Source: Symsagittifera roscoffensis (lineage: Eukaryota; Xenacoelomorpha; Acoela; Convolutidae). From it: a stretch of DNA of 64,000 bases. The position numbers and the translations under genes were made by a program. Shown here one piece after another: positions 30,466 to 40,550 of this stretch; within the stretch, counting starts at the first letter, position 1; each line of letters begins with the position of its first letter. Under the pieces are notes generated by a model. It saw only the letters and a program-made list of their open reading frames with translations, had not been told where the DNA came from and searched no databases. The stretch is taken from contig NC_087070.1 of assembly GCF_963678635.1 (NCBI RefSeq), positions 558,001-622,000 on the forward strand, in the 5' to 3' direction.

Positions 30466-31821
30466 TTATTCAAAAAATTTTGGCTTCGGGGAGTTGTTTG
30501 GCTCAAAACATGATTCGGAAAATGGAACTCCGTATCGAGTAACTGGACAAGGATTCCGATTACTTCCCTGGACAGTAGCCAATACTTCATTTGACGCCTC
30601 TAACTCAAAGGACGTATTATCCAAATCTTGTCCTAACCAACCTAACGTCAATATTTTTTCACTCAAGCCCTCCCCCGACGCTAATTCTTGGCCCAAACTT
30701 GAAGGACTGTCCTGCCGAACTGCCTCACTCCCCGTACGCTGCAGACTCTCCCTATTAGCAACAAATTTTTCGTTTGAAGAAGACTGCTTGCTACTACTGC
30801 CTTGGTTAACTTGGTCACTTGGTGCCTTCAGGTTATCAACTTGATTAAGCTTCCAATGTCCCCCTCTTGACTCCCTGACTATATGATAACTCACATCCGA
30901 TACCCGCTTACTACGACCCAACCAATCTCGTAAGTTGGTGTTGACTCAACACTACGCGAAGGTGCCTTGATCCATACACAGTGTCCCTTAGAAAACTCCC
31001 GCGATAATTTACCTACAAACTCCACTGCACCAAATGAAAGTTGTTGCTCCAAAACATCTTGAAAAGCAACGAGAGACTCTTCCAATTGTGACAAGCAAGG
31101 ATCTTGTCTGCCCTGAGCATCAAACGCTGCTGCTTCGGAACCCCAACCTACAAATGCTTTCGTTGGTGAAACTCTCAGGGATGAGTGTACACGTCGCGCA
31201 TGAAAATGTACTGCCCAACCCAACTCTTGTGCCCAAACATTGGACTCATGCATTATGTTCCGTAGGGTCTCCAACAATGTACCAATAAACCGTTCCGCTA
31301 AACCCTGTGACTGCGGGTGATTGACTGCTCCAAACCGCGTAGATACACCCATTGTCTGATAAATACTTTAAATTCAGTGTTCCGCAATTCTGGGCCCGTA
31401 CCCGTACGAATCAGGTCGGGTGCTCCCCATTGTAACGCAGTTTGAAGAAAAGTTTCTGCTACAGTAGCCGCTTTATGGTCTGCCACTGGAACCGCCTCAA
31501 CCCATCGAGTCAGACAGCAAACCATAACAACTACACCTACATAGCAACTATTTGGCTACACACTTTTCTCATACCTGGAACAGAAAATCGCCGCCTCAAG
31601 AAATCCCTAGTCGTGCTCCAACAACCATGATCTGTCTGCATATGCGCATGATGGGTGACTGCCTTCCGGCCTAAACTGAGAACGGTAAGAGCCCAAACAA
31701 CGTTGTCAGGAGGAATCCTGACAACGCGATAAACTTTACCTTCCTTTAGCAAGACTTGGTTAAAAATTGAATGGAATGCGTTTCCTTGAGATATGTCAGC
31801 CGCATGACCATACTTCTTCAA
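30466..31821 (-). pseudogene. LTR-retroelement integrase and C-terminal tail (defective)
   Basis: The first frame (31821-31537) ends with a His-containing zinc-binding region (THHAHMQTDHGCW) and RRFSVPGMRKV. The next (31525-31298) has CCLTRWVEAVPVADHKAATV and a WGAPDLIRTGTGPEL block. In integrases the IRTD-x-G position carries a catalytic Asp; here it is Gly. The segment with the first catalytic Asp and the Cys pair appears deleted. The third (31352-30891) has NHPQSQGLAERFIGTLLETL with the catalytic Glu, then VHSSLRVSPTKAFVGW. A Ser/Gln-rich tail continues in another frame to 30466. The order and motifs fit gypsy or retroviral-type integrase. At least two frame changes plus the Asp loss make it inactive. 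Confidence 0.8.
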
Positions 31822-33040
31822 TACCTACTTATCTTCCTCCAGTTCCGAATCAATTTCTACATCATTTTTCAGTTGCATGTGATCCTCACACCAACTACTA
31901 GACTCCACTGCACAGCTGATTTTTTTATCGTTGTTTACCCTTTTAAACGATTTTGATGGTATACGTGTCAAAATTTAGCAGTATTGTATCTGGTGGTACC
32001 TACTGCTATGCCGTATAAGACGATCGTATCCGGGATTAACTGTTATCAGCTTTCACTAAACTTTGAATTAGTCCGCTAACCTTCAGCGTTTAGCACCAGA
32101 AAATGTAATTGACACACAGCCGAAAACTCAAAATGAACAGTTTTACTGGAGCACCTAGCTCTGCCACATGTATATGAATGTAGTCACCCTTGCGCAACCA
32201 AGAAGCATCTTCTACTACCTTCCCATCGACTTCAAACAAGATCCCCATCGAAGTCTCACTGGCTTCACACCCCATCAATGTGCTCTTTGATCTCCTATTG
32301 GTGGACCAGGAACTTTACCCGGGTCACTAGTCACAACCATTTTGCTCACGTTGTCAGCCAAACCAGTTAATTGAATAGAAACGACTCGTTGCGTGAACCT
32401 GTAGCCAACCTTTTTAGTTAGCTACCAAATACGCTCAGCCATCCTCCAACTGGATAGTGACTTCAAATACCTCCCACACATTTGAACAGTTTTCATTTTG
32501 TTCTTGCCTCTGGAACGACCGACACTGCATCTAAACGTCTCCAGCATGCTTCAAATAGATAAACTTCAATGCCCAACGGTGCCGCATCCTCTCGACAAAC
32601 TGGTTCCCTTATGTAAAGTCCCTAGCGGTACAGAGCCGACCTTAGCAGCTCTACGTTATCTGGGCTCTTTTCCAGTTTCCCCCCCTTCAAATTTAATTTT
32701 AAAAAGTTTATTTAACGTTGTCATAATGCAATGAAATTTGGCGTGGTGAACAAATCGACAACTGTGAACAGATTTGTTCTTCATACTTTACAGCATAACA
32801 TCACGCATTTAGCCGTAAAAACACGTAAATCAAACATAAAACTCGGTATTTTGAAAGGGGGGGAAACTGGAAAAGAGCCGTTATCTGGTGTATCTACCCA
32901 GATATCGTCTACGTTATTTTTTTGTTGACTCATCAGGCAGTTCCTCTAAAATGAACACAAAAAAAACTACTCTAAGACCTTGCGCGCAATCGATAACTGG
33001 ATACCCATTCTATAGAGAACGTATGTTTTTCCTTCCACAG
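31822..33040 (-). pseudogene. Upstream fragment of the same retroelement, domain not recognised
   Basis: Protein-like minus frames include ETSMGILFEVDGKVVEDASW with GDYIHIHVAELGAP (32278-32130), GIEVYLFEACWRRLDAVSV near 32.57 kb, and ELPDESTNNNVDDIWVDTPD across ~32.93 kb, this last interrupted by the MITE at 32663-32879. They lie upstream of the integrase on the same strand, so gag or early pol is plausible, but no motif identifies them. Confidence 0.4.
32663..32879. mobile_element. MITE family 1, copy A (217 bp), with empty site in window
   Basis: Termini GGCTCTTTTCCAGTTTCCCC and complement; exact duplication GTTATCTG at 32655-32662 and 32880-32887. The paralogous unit has a single GTTATCTG at 34763-34770 and no element. 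Confidence 0.95.
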
Positions 33041-33186
33041 CCACCGTTTTTTGCCCCCCCACCTCACATTTGATTGTCACTTTTGAAACACTAAATTAAC
33101 CTTGTCAGAAAGTAATGCAAAATTGCATTGTGAACAAATTAAATATTGTGAACACATTTAATCTTTATAATTTACTTAGTAAAATC

Positions 33187-33405
33187 GGCTCTTTTCCAGT
33201 TTCCCCCCCCCCCTCTTTTAAAATACCGAGTTTTATGTTTGTTTTACGTGTTATTACGGCTAAATGCGTGATGTTACGCTGTAAAGTATGAAGAACAAAT
33301 TGGTTCACAATTGTCGATATGTTCACCACGCCAAATTTCATTGCAAATGACAATGTTATATAACCTTTTCAAAATTGATTTTGAAGGGGGGACTGGAAAA
33401 GAGCC
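33187..33405. mobile_element. MITE family 1, copy B (219 bp), with empty site in window
   Basis: Exact duplication GTAAAATC at 33179-33186 and 33406-33413. The paralogous site 35067-35074 has a single copy. It inserted directly beside the terminus of an older family member beginning at 33414. Confidence 0.93.
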
Positions 33406-33413
33406 GTAAAATC

Positions 33414-33840
33414 GGCTCTTTTCCAGTTTCCCCCCTCCCCTCGAAAAGTTACAAAATTAAGCTGTTTAAAAATTGGTCATACGGCATTTTTCATATGGAA
33501 AATGTTGTAAAAATTTGTTCACTTGGGCTCTTTTCCAGTCCCCCCCCTTCAAATTATTTTGAAAACTTTATTTAACGTTGTCATAATGCAATGAAAATTG
33601 GCATGGTGAACAAATTGACAATTATGAACAGAATTGTTCTTCATACATTACAGCGTAACATCACGCATTTAGCCGTAATAACACGTAAAATAAACATAAA
33701 AATCGATATTTTGAAAGGTGGGGGGGAAAGTGGAAAAGAGCCTTCACTTGTTCACGCTGACTCGTTTTAATGCAGTTTATTATGAGAAAAAGTTATTAAA
33801 ATTGATTTCCATATACTGAATTTTTATCAATTCTGGTATT
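33414..33840. mobile_element. Older family 1b fragment hosting copy C
   Basis: Left terminus GGCTCTTTTCCAGTTTCCCC, then CCCTCGAAAAGTTACAAAAT and TTCACGCTGACTCGTTTTAA, the reverse of the 27093 interior. The right terminus is missing. It is present also in the second tandem unit (35075-35270). Confidence 0.65.
33526..33742. mobile_element. MITE family 1, copy C (217 bp), with empty site in window
   Basis: Exact duplication TTCACTTG at 33518-33525 and 33743-33750. The paralogous site 35179-35186 has a single copy. Confidence 0.93.
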
Positions 33841-33879
33841 CTTCAGTTCATCAGTTCTGGTTAGGTACAAGAGCAAATC

Positions 33880-34700
33880 CAAAGTGACCTAAATAATGTG
33901 TTCAATTGGAGCATCGACAATAATATGCCCTTCAATTTAGACAAATGGGCGTATCTAAAATAAGGAAAAAATGCAAACGATTTTTACTTCAACGGATTCA
34001 AGATGAAAGAAACAGACCTACAAAAAGACCTCGGCTTGACAATATCAAGTGATTTAAACTGGAATATCCACATAGACAATGCATGCAAGAAAGCAAACCG
34101 TGTATTTTTCATTATAAAACGGAATACAAACAATCTGAGTCGTACTGCAAAAATGATTTTTTATAAAGCTTTGGTAGTCCCAGTTGTAACATACGCCACC
34201 CCTGCTATGGATTAAGCAAATGTGTCACAAATGAACTTGAGACTATTCAAAAAAGAGCCGTCAAAAGGAATTTTCCTGGAGCATTGGCATACGAAGAAAA
34301 AATTGCTCAATTGCAAATTTTACCGCTTCCTATGTATATACAGATAAATAACATTTTGCTGCTTTCAAAATTCGGTTTAGCAAGATAGGACGATATGCAT
34401 GTAAATGTGCCCATACTAACAGAATCCTCTCGCGGTGTAATTTTTCAGCTGAAACGGCCTAAATGCCTGAAAGCCGAACAAAATTTCTTCTATCAAACTG
34501 GCAGACTGGTCAAAATTTTAAAGATAGACGTGAGGGTTTATTGTGGTCTCAAACAGCTATTACTGAGGAAATTCTGGCTGAAATTTGGAGAATATAAAGA
34601 AATTGACAAGTGCACGTGGAAAATTGGGTGCGATTCTGCGGCGAACAACTGCCGCAGCAAGGCGTACATATGACGATCCAATGAAGGGGCCAGGACCCCA
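33880..34700 (+). pseudogene. LINE reverse transcriptase C-terminal fragment, copy 1
   Basis: The plus frame 34003-34215 has LQKDLGLTISSDLNWNIHID followed by CKKANRVFFIIKRN, the post-catalytic block typical of jockey/CR1-like RTs. MIFYKALVVPVVTYA (34150-34200) and ELETIQKRAVKRNFPG follow. A basic C-terminal end (KLTSARGKLGAILRRTTAAA) finishes near 34700. The catalytic palm is absent, so this is a 5'-truncated copy, with frame breaks near 34205 and 34400. Confidence 0.75.
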
Positions 34701-35329
34701 TGTGGAAATGGTTCCCTTACATAAAGTCCCTAGCGGTACAGAGCCGACCTCAGCAGCTCTACGTTATCTGGTGTATCTACCCAGATATCGTCTACGTTAT
34801 TGTTTGTTGACTCATCAGGCAGTTCCTCTAAAATGAACACAAAAAAAACGATTCTAAGACCTTGCGCGCAATCGATAACTCGAAACCCATTCTAGTGAGA
34901 ACGTATGTTTTTCCTTCCACAGCCACCGTCTTTTGCCCCCCCCCCCCCACCTCACATTTGAATGTCACTTTTGAAACACTAAATTAACCTTGTCAGAAAC
35001 TAATGAGATTTTGCTTGGTGAACAAATTAACTATTGTGAACACATTTAATCTTTATAATTTACTTAGTAAAATCGGCTCTTTTCCAGTTTCCCCCCTCCC
35101 CTCGAAAAGTTACAAAATTAAGCTATTTAAAAATTGGTTACACGGCATTTTTCATGTGGAAAATGTTGTAAAAATTTGTTCACTTGTTCACGCTGACTCG
35201 TTTTAATGCAGTTTATTATGGGAAAATGTTATTAAAATTGATTTCTATATACTGAATTTTTATCAATTCTGGTATTCTTCAGTTCATCAGTTCTGGTCAG
35301 GCACAAGAAAAAAATCCAAAGTGACCTAA

Positions 35330-36222
35330 ATAATGTGTTCAATTGGAGCATCGACAATAATATGCTCTTCAATTTAGACAAATGTACGTATCTAAAATAA
35401 AGAAAAAATGCAAATGTTTTTTACTTCAACGGATTCAAGATCAAAGAAACAGACGTACAAAACGACCTCGGCTTGACAATATCAAGTAATTTAAACTGGA
35501 ATATCCACATAGAAAATGCATGCAAGAAAGCAAACCGTGTAATTTTTATTATAAAACGGAATACAAACAATCTCGTACTGTCGTACTGCAAAATTGATTT
35601 TTATAATTCTATGGTAGTCCCAGTTTTAACATACGCCAGCTCCTGCTACAGTCGTACTGCAAAATTGATTTTTTATAATTCTATGGTTGTCCCAGTTTTA
35701 ACATACGCCAGCTCCTGCTATGGATTAAGCAAATGTGTCACAAATGAACTTGAGACTATTCAAAAAAAAGTCGTCAAATGGATTTTTCCTGGAACATTGG
35801 CATACAAAGAAAAAATTAGTCAATTGCAAGTTTTACCGCTTCTTATGTATATACAGATAATTAATATTTTGCTGCTTTCAAAAATCGGATTAGGAAGATA
35901 GGACGATATGCATGTAAATGTGCCCATACTAACAGATTCCTCTCGCGGTTGAATGTTTCAGCTGAAACGGCCTAAACGCCTGAAAGCCGAACAAAATTTC
36001 TTCTAACAAACTGGCAGGTTGGTCAATACTTTGAAGATAGACATGAGGGTTTATTGTGGTCTCAAACAGCTATTACTGAGGAAATTCTGGTTGAAATTTG
36101 GAGAATATAATGAAGTTAACAAGTGCACGTGGAAAATTGGGTGCGATTGTGCGTCGAACAACTGCCGCAGCAAGGCGTACATATGACGATACAATGAAGG
36201 GGCCAGGACTCCATGTGGAAAC
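35330..36222 (+). pseudogene. LINE reverse transcriptase C-terminal fragment, copy 2
   Basis: It is the paralogue of 33880-34700 in the second tandem unit: NLNWNIHIENACKKANRVIF, then a duplicated DFYNSMVVPVLTYASSCYSR-type block (35590-35710), and ELETIQKKVVKWIFPG. The duplication of one ~75-bp block is in frame. The coding end is followed directly by the trinucleotide tail. Confidence 0.75.
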
Positions 36223-36234
36223 ACAGAAGCCATC

Positions 36235-36237
<3 letters not shown>

Positions 36238-36265
<28 letters not shown>

Positions 36266-36335
36266 AACTACTACTACTACTTCTACTACTACTACTACTT
36301 CTACTACTACTACTACTACTACTATTACTACTACT
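36238..36335 (+). repeat. (CTA)n microsatellite, LINE 3' tail
   Basis: About 33 CTA units with a few CAA, CTT and ATT variants directly follow the LINE fragment, as in LINE groups whose 3' ends are short tandem repeats rather than poly(A). Confidence 0.9.
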
Positions 36336-36339
36336 GAAT

Positions 36340-36805
36340 TTCAGAAAAAATCAAAGGGAAGGGGAAGTGGCAAAGAGCCGTAACATCAAGCATTTAACCG
36401 TATTAACAAGTAAAACAATTGAGAAACTGGAAAAATTGAAATGCGGGGGGAAGGAAGTCAAAAAGAGCCGTTTTCCCCTCTCCTTCCCAGTCCCCAATCT
36501 TATCTATGTTTTTTGACGAGCGGTTTCGCAAGGCTGCGTATCATAACCAATATGTTTGTCATAGACTAACTAGCTGTTTTGACGTGTTTTTGTTTATCGA
36601 TGTTCGTAAAATCACGCAGTTAGCCATAATCACCCGCAAAACAACTAAAAAAACAAAAACAACTAAAAAAAACGAAATTTTGAAACGTGGATAGGGCTGG
36701 AAAAGAGCTTGTTTTTGTTGCTTCTTAAGCATCGTGTAGATCGTTAGCTCTTTTCCCTTCTATCGCCTGTGATATTTCATTTTGGGCTCTTTTCTACTAC
36801 GCCCC
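36340..36805. repeat. MITE termini debris up to the assembly gap
   Basis: Isolated termini such as GGCAAAGAGCC (36368), AAAAAGAGCC (~36460), GCTCTTTTCCC (~36746) and GGGCTCTTTTC (36784) show several broken members. No full element can be delimited. Confidence 0.55.
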
Positions 36806-37005
36806 NNNNNNNNNNNNNNNNNNNNNNNNNNNNNNNNNNNNNNNNNNNNNNNNNNNNNNNNNNNNNNNNNNNNNNNNNNNNNNNNNNNNNNNNNNNNNNN
36901 NNNNNNNNNNNNNNNNNNNNNNNNNNNNNNNNNNNNNNNNNNNNNNNNNNNNNNNNNNNNNNNNNNNNNNNNNNNNNNNNNNNNNNNNNNNNNNNNNNNN
37001 NNNNN
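36806..37005. other. Assembly gap of 200 N
   Basis: Exactly 200 unknown bases. It follows a MITE terminus and a C-run, so the gap may hide MITE sequence, and its real length is unknown. Confidence 0.99.
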
Positions 37006-37339
37006 TTAAAAGTGGATTTTGTCCGAAAAAGAAACAGACTACAACTATTCTGTCAGTTTCTTCAAACGTTGAACAAAATATATTAGCTTGTATTACAACC
37101 ATTGCCATCAATTGTACTTTAGCGCTTGCTATTTTAATTATAATGCAAGAAAATGACAAAAAAAAAGAACCCAAAATGTGCCTTTTATGTTAGAAAAAGT
37201 GAACTCTTATTACAATGAGCTCATTACGCTACAACCGATGTTTCCAAATAGTCTCTCAAAATTAATTGGATCAAAGCATACGTGGATGCACAAAAATTGA
37301 CTAAGAAAAAAAACAAAAGAAAAACCCAGCTACAAAACT
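37006..37339. other. AT-rich DNA after the gap, nothing recognised
   Basis: No supported coding sequence. Possible 3' flank of the candidate exon. Confidence 0.4.
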
Positions 37340-37556
37340 TTATTCATATGATTCTGTCTTTGTAAAAATGTGGCAAATTTTTTATGCGGGTGAAGAAACT
37401 TGGGTTTATGAATTAGCTTGACAAACATTTCCAAATGTAACCAACGAGGGAAACAGTAGTAAAGTGCTTCTAAGTTTTTCTCCAACCATCTTGTGTTTTT
37501 CTTCGTTTTGTTGCCTCCTGTATACCTTTGGCCACCGCTAGCTAGCAGAAAAAAAA
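37340..37556 (-). CDS. Candidate terminal exon, unrecognised
   Basis: A strong acceptor (a run of Ts, then CTGCTAG) opens about 75 codons including GGQRYTGGNKTKKNTRWLEK, ALYYCFPRWLHLEMFVKLIH and HKKFATFLQRQ, ending in TAG at about 37330. AATAAA occurs within the last codons (around 37345), suggesting that a 3' end lies close by. It is on the same strand as the other host exons. No partner exon is identified and the family is unknown. It could equally be 3' UTR read by chance. Confidence 0.35.
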
Positions 37557-37609
37557 AACGGAAAACGGAAGAGTTTTTAACTTTGTTTGATCTGTTTTGA
37601 TTGCACACT

Positions 37610-38161
37610 ACCCATAAGTATCGAGTTGGCTCGCACTATCTTTTGTTTGTGGTCGAGCGGTGATTTGATTTTCTCGACTATCAACAAAACGGAGTTAGTT
37701 GAAGCTAAAATTATATCTCAAGTAATTTTTCGTGGTAGTTCTTGAACTAAACTCTGCTGTAGGAATCAGTAAGTTGTAAGCTTTGCCAGCCAAAAAATGC
37801 TCATAATTGAATCTTGCATTTCTGCTTTGACTTTCGTTACAAAATTGCTCTTAAAAATTTATATGAGGCAGTCTCACCAATATTTAATTTATTTTACCCG
37901 GAAACCCTTTAATCCCAAAAACTCAGCGAGCTTTTTCTTCTTGCTTTTATTTTTTTGCTCAATTTGTATTTACATCTCAGCAGTTGAAACTGGTTTGAAA
38001 CACTTAAATTGGATTTTCGTTTCAAATTGTTTTTCAACAACAATGGTTATAATTTTGGCAAAAATGGAAATAAAATTTTTATTATATAATGAGCAATTTT
38101 GAAAAATTAGGCCTCACTTTTTAACAAAACCAATACAGTGATATGTCTTATGTTTTCTTCT
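37610..38161. other. DNA between candidate exon and membrane-protein gene
   Basis: The plus frame 37797-38102 starts with ATG but is made of hydrophobic AT-rich codons and has no recognisable features; I treat it as chance. Nothing else is seen. Confidence 0.4.
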
Positions 38162-38905
38162 CTATTTTGATAATCCACTGAATCTAAATCCAGTTAGCCA
38201 AATTATGCAGGTTGAAAAAACCGCCATGAACACAACGACAAGTACTAGATAGGGATCTTCAGTTTTCGTTTCCACGTAAAATAAACTTTTAGGCTGGGTG
38301 AATTTTGAGTTTTCGAAATAAATAATTTTAATAACTTTGGGCTTTTGCACATTTTCGGGAATGGAAGCATGAAGGGATATTTTATTCATGCTGTCAACTT
38401 TTGAAGGCACAGTAATCGAATAATTAAGAAATGTTTTGAGTGATTCGATTCCAGTTTTGGTTTCCTTTTCAACTCGATTCAGTTCAGCTTTGACAACAGT
38501 CGATAATAAAAACTCCTTCCCGCTCGAAGTTAACGTTGCTACGGGACAAAACTTTGGCGAGCTCAGAAGGTAAAATTTTGTAGAAATTCGCATCGGGTTT
38601 TTTGATGGTGGCTCTATTTTCATTTTGATCTCCGAAGAAATGTCATCCTTGGTTTTCATGACATCTATTACAAACCCGAAACAATTGTTTGTTGAAGAAA
38701 TTCGAAGTTCTTCTGATGCGTTTTGGCTTCTGCTGGCGTTGATTTGTACTGAAAGTTTTGTCAAATACAAGGGCAAGTAAAAAGAATAAGAGCTCAGATG
38801 AGAACTGCTTCTTTCTGTAACCCAAATTTTAATGTCATCAGGCTTTGATGACTTCAGAGTTAGTGCAAAAATTGTCAAAAGCAATAATTCCACAAGCCCA
38901 GACAT
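38162..38905 (-). CDS. Probable single-exon gene for a small type I membrane protein
   Basis: This is a 247-codon ATG frame, the longest non-transposon ORF in the window. Residues 1-18 (MSGLVELLLLTIFALTLK) look like a signal peptide. Residues ~20-210 would be extracellular or lumenal, with several Ser/Thr/Lys-rich, beta-like segments, two or three N-glycosylation sequons and two Cys (in NNCFGF and SPKFCPV) that could pair. Residues ~217-237 (YLVLVVVFMAVFSTCIIWL) form one transmembrane helix followed by a short tail ending GLSK. About 65 bases upstream is an AG preceded by TTTTATGTTTC, suitable as a splice acceptor in the 5' UTR. No family is recognised. A receptor-accessory or translocon-associated type of role would fit the topology but is not shown. 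Confidence 0.65.
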   Translation of the reverse strand: MSGLVELLLLTIFALTLKSSKPDDIKIWVTERSSSHLSSYSFYLPLYLTKLSVQINASRSQNASEELRISSTNNCFGFVIDVMKTKDDISSEIKMKIEPPSKNPMRISTKFYLLSSPKFCPVATLTSSGKEFLLSTVVKAELNRVEKETKTGIESLKTFLNYSITVPSKVDSMNKISLHASIPENVQKPKVIKIIYFENSKFTQPKSLFYVETKTEDPYLVLVVVFMAVFSTCIIWLTGFRFSGLSK

Positions 38906-38970
38906 CAGCGGTTCTTTTTTCCTGAGCTGATTATCAATTCTTAACTAGCAATCACAACATTTCGAGGTGT

Positions 38971-38985
38971 CTGAAACATAAAATT
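38971..38985 (-). promoter_or_regulatory. Possible 5'-UTR splice acceptor upstream of the membrane-protein ORF
   Basis: TTTTATGTTTCAG on the minus strand, with in-frame stops between it and the ATG, so it can only serve the UTR (cis intron or trans-splice site). Confidence 0.35.
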
Positions 38986-39529
38986 GAAAAGCTTGAATTG
39001 ATATGTAATAACAAACTTTAAATCATTTCCAGTTTTGATTTTCAAATTGCCAAAAACCAGAAGTTATTAAAAAATTCAAGGGAAAGTTAGTTTGATTTTT
39101 GACGTACATTGGTTTTAAGCGTCTTTTGTGACTTTACCAAACAGACAAAACTGACCATTAGAATCTATCATTAGTTAATTCATTATTCCTTGGTTGAATT
39201 TTAAGTTTGTAATGAAACAGTATAACCTAAAAAGAAAAAAAAATGTTTTGCGTCCGGAAAAGAATTTTTTTTTGTGTATTTTATTCGCCGCATAATTAGG
39301 ATACATAAGCGCCAAAAAAGCCTTTTGAAAACTTTAGGGTTGTTCGATCAAGAACGGGCCCCAAAATCGACCCAAAACAGAGACCTAAAACTTGTCAAGC
39401 AACCAAAATTAGGTCATGTTTTTTTCCTCCAGATAGTTGTCAGAAAAAATTATGATGGGCGAAGACATGCGGTATGCATAAACGTGTGTTGCAGGGACTG
39501 AAATGCTTTTTAATGCATATCATTCGACC
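38986..39529. other. DNA between membrane-protein gene and minisatellite
   Basis: No gene supported. The plus frame 39274-39501 lacks an ATG and recognisable motifs. The promoter of the minus-strand gene should lie here but no clear TATA element was identified. Confidence 0.35.
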
Positions 39530-40550
39530 CATGAATTGACCTCGTTTGACTCTTTTCGACCGTGTTCGACCCCGTTCGACCCATTATTCGACCCTGTTCG
39601 ACATATGATTCGATTCTCGTTCGACACATGAATTGACCTGGTTTTACACTTTTTGACCGTGTTCGACCCCGTTCGACCCATGGTTCGACCCTGTTCGACC
39701 CTGTTCGACCTATGATTTGATTCTCGTTCGACACATGAATTGACCTGGTTTTACACTTTTTGACCGTGTTCGACCCCGTTCGACCCATGGTTCGACCCTG
39801 TTCGACCTATGATTTGATTCTCGTTCGACCCATGAATTGAGCTAGTCTTACTCTTTTCGACCGTGTTCGACCCCGTTCGACCCATGGTTCGACCGTGTTC
39901 GACGTATGATTGATTCGATTCTCGTTCGACCCATGAATTGAGCTAGTCTTACTCTTTCCGACCGTGTTCGACCCCGTTCGACCCATGATTCGACCCTCTT
40001 CGACCTATGCTTCGATTCTCGTTCGACCCATGAATTGACCTAGTCTTACTCTTTTTGACCGTGTTCGACCCCGTTCGACCCATGGTTCGACCCTGTTTGA
40101 ACCTGTTCGACCTATGATTCGATTCTCGTTCGACCCATGAATTGAGCTAGTCTTACTCTTTCCGACCGTGTTCGACCCCGTTCGACCCATGATTCGATCC
40201 TATTCGACCTATGATTCGATTCTCGTTCGGCCCATGAATTGACTTAGTCTTACTCTTTTTGACCGTGTTCGACCCCGTTCGACCCCGTTCGACTCATGGT
40301 TCGACCCTATTCGACCTATGATTCGATTTTCGTTCGACCCATGATTCGACCCTGTTCGATCTATGCTTCGGTTCTCGTTCGACCCATGAATTGACCTAGT
40401 CTTACTCTTTCCGACCGTGTTCGACCCCGTTCGACCCATAATTCGGCCCTGTTCGACCTATGATTCGATTCTCGTTCGACCCATGAATTGACCTTGTTTG
40501 ACTCTTTTCGACCGTGTTCGACCCCGTTCGACCCATGACTCAACTTTGTT
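39530..40550. repeat. Minisatellite of TTCGACCC units in a ~100-bp higher-order pattern
   Basis: Short units TTCGACC(C)(C/T/A) are organised into about ten longer repeats, each starting ATGAATTGACCT/GAGCTAGT, then a CTTACTCTTT..GACCGTG stretch, CCCCGTTCGACCCATG and a GATTCGATTCTCGTTCGACC end. Spacing is 95-110 bp, with one interval of ~160. Many units contain GTTCGACCC, which fits the RNA polymerase III B-box pattern GWTCRANNC. Minus-strand frames read repeats such as GRTGSNRVEPWVERGRTRSK but shift between repeats. Confidence 0.9.

Larger units (their letters stand above)
32602..36222. repeat. Tandem duplication, units 32602-34708 and 34709-36222
   Basis: Both units run from GGTTCCCTTA...AAAGTCCCTAGCGGTACAG through a C-run, a MITE end, and a LINE C-terminal fragment to GGGGCCAGGAC.CCATGTGGA. 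Unit 1 is longer almost entirely because of three MITE insertions (675 bp with duplications). Unit 2 has a ~75-bp internal duplication near 35.58-35.71 kb. Confidence 0.85.

Noticed and set aside
30494-31288. Plus-strand ORFs over the integrase region
   Set aside because: Shadows of the minus-strand integrase and its tail, whose motifs are clear.
36769-37174. ORFs crossing the run of N
   Set aside because: The unknown bases carry no coding information.
37797-38102. 101-codon plus-strand ORF with hydrophobic stretches
   Set aside because: Composition is what T-rich DNA gives by chance; no family, no context.
39530-40550. CRISPR array
   Set aside because: Repeats are contiguous variants with no unique spacers and the DNA is eukaryotic.
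39530-40550. tRNA genes suggested by B-box-like GTTCGACCC
   Set aside because: No cloverleaf, anticodon arm or A-box could be aligned around the motifs.
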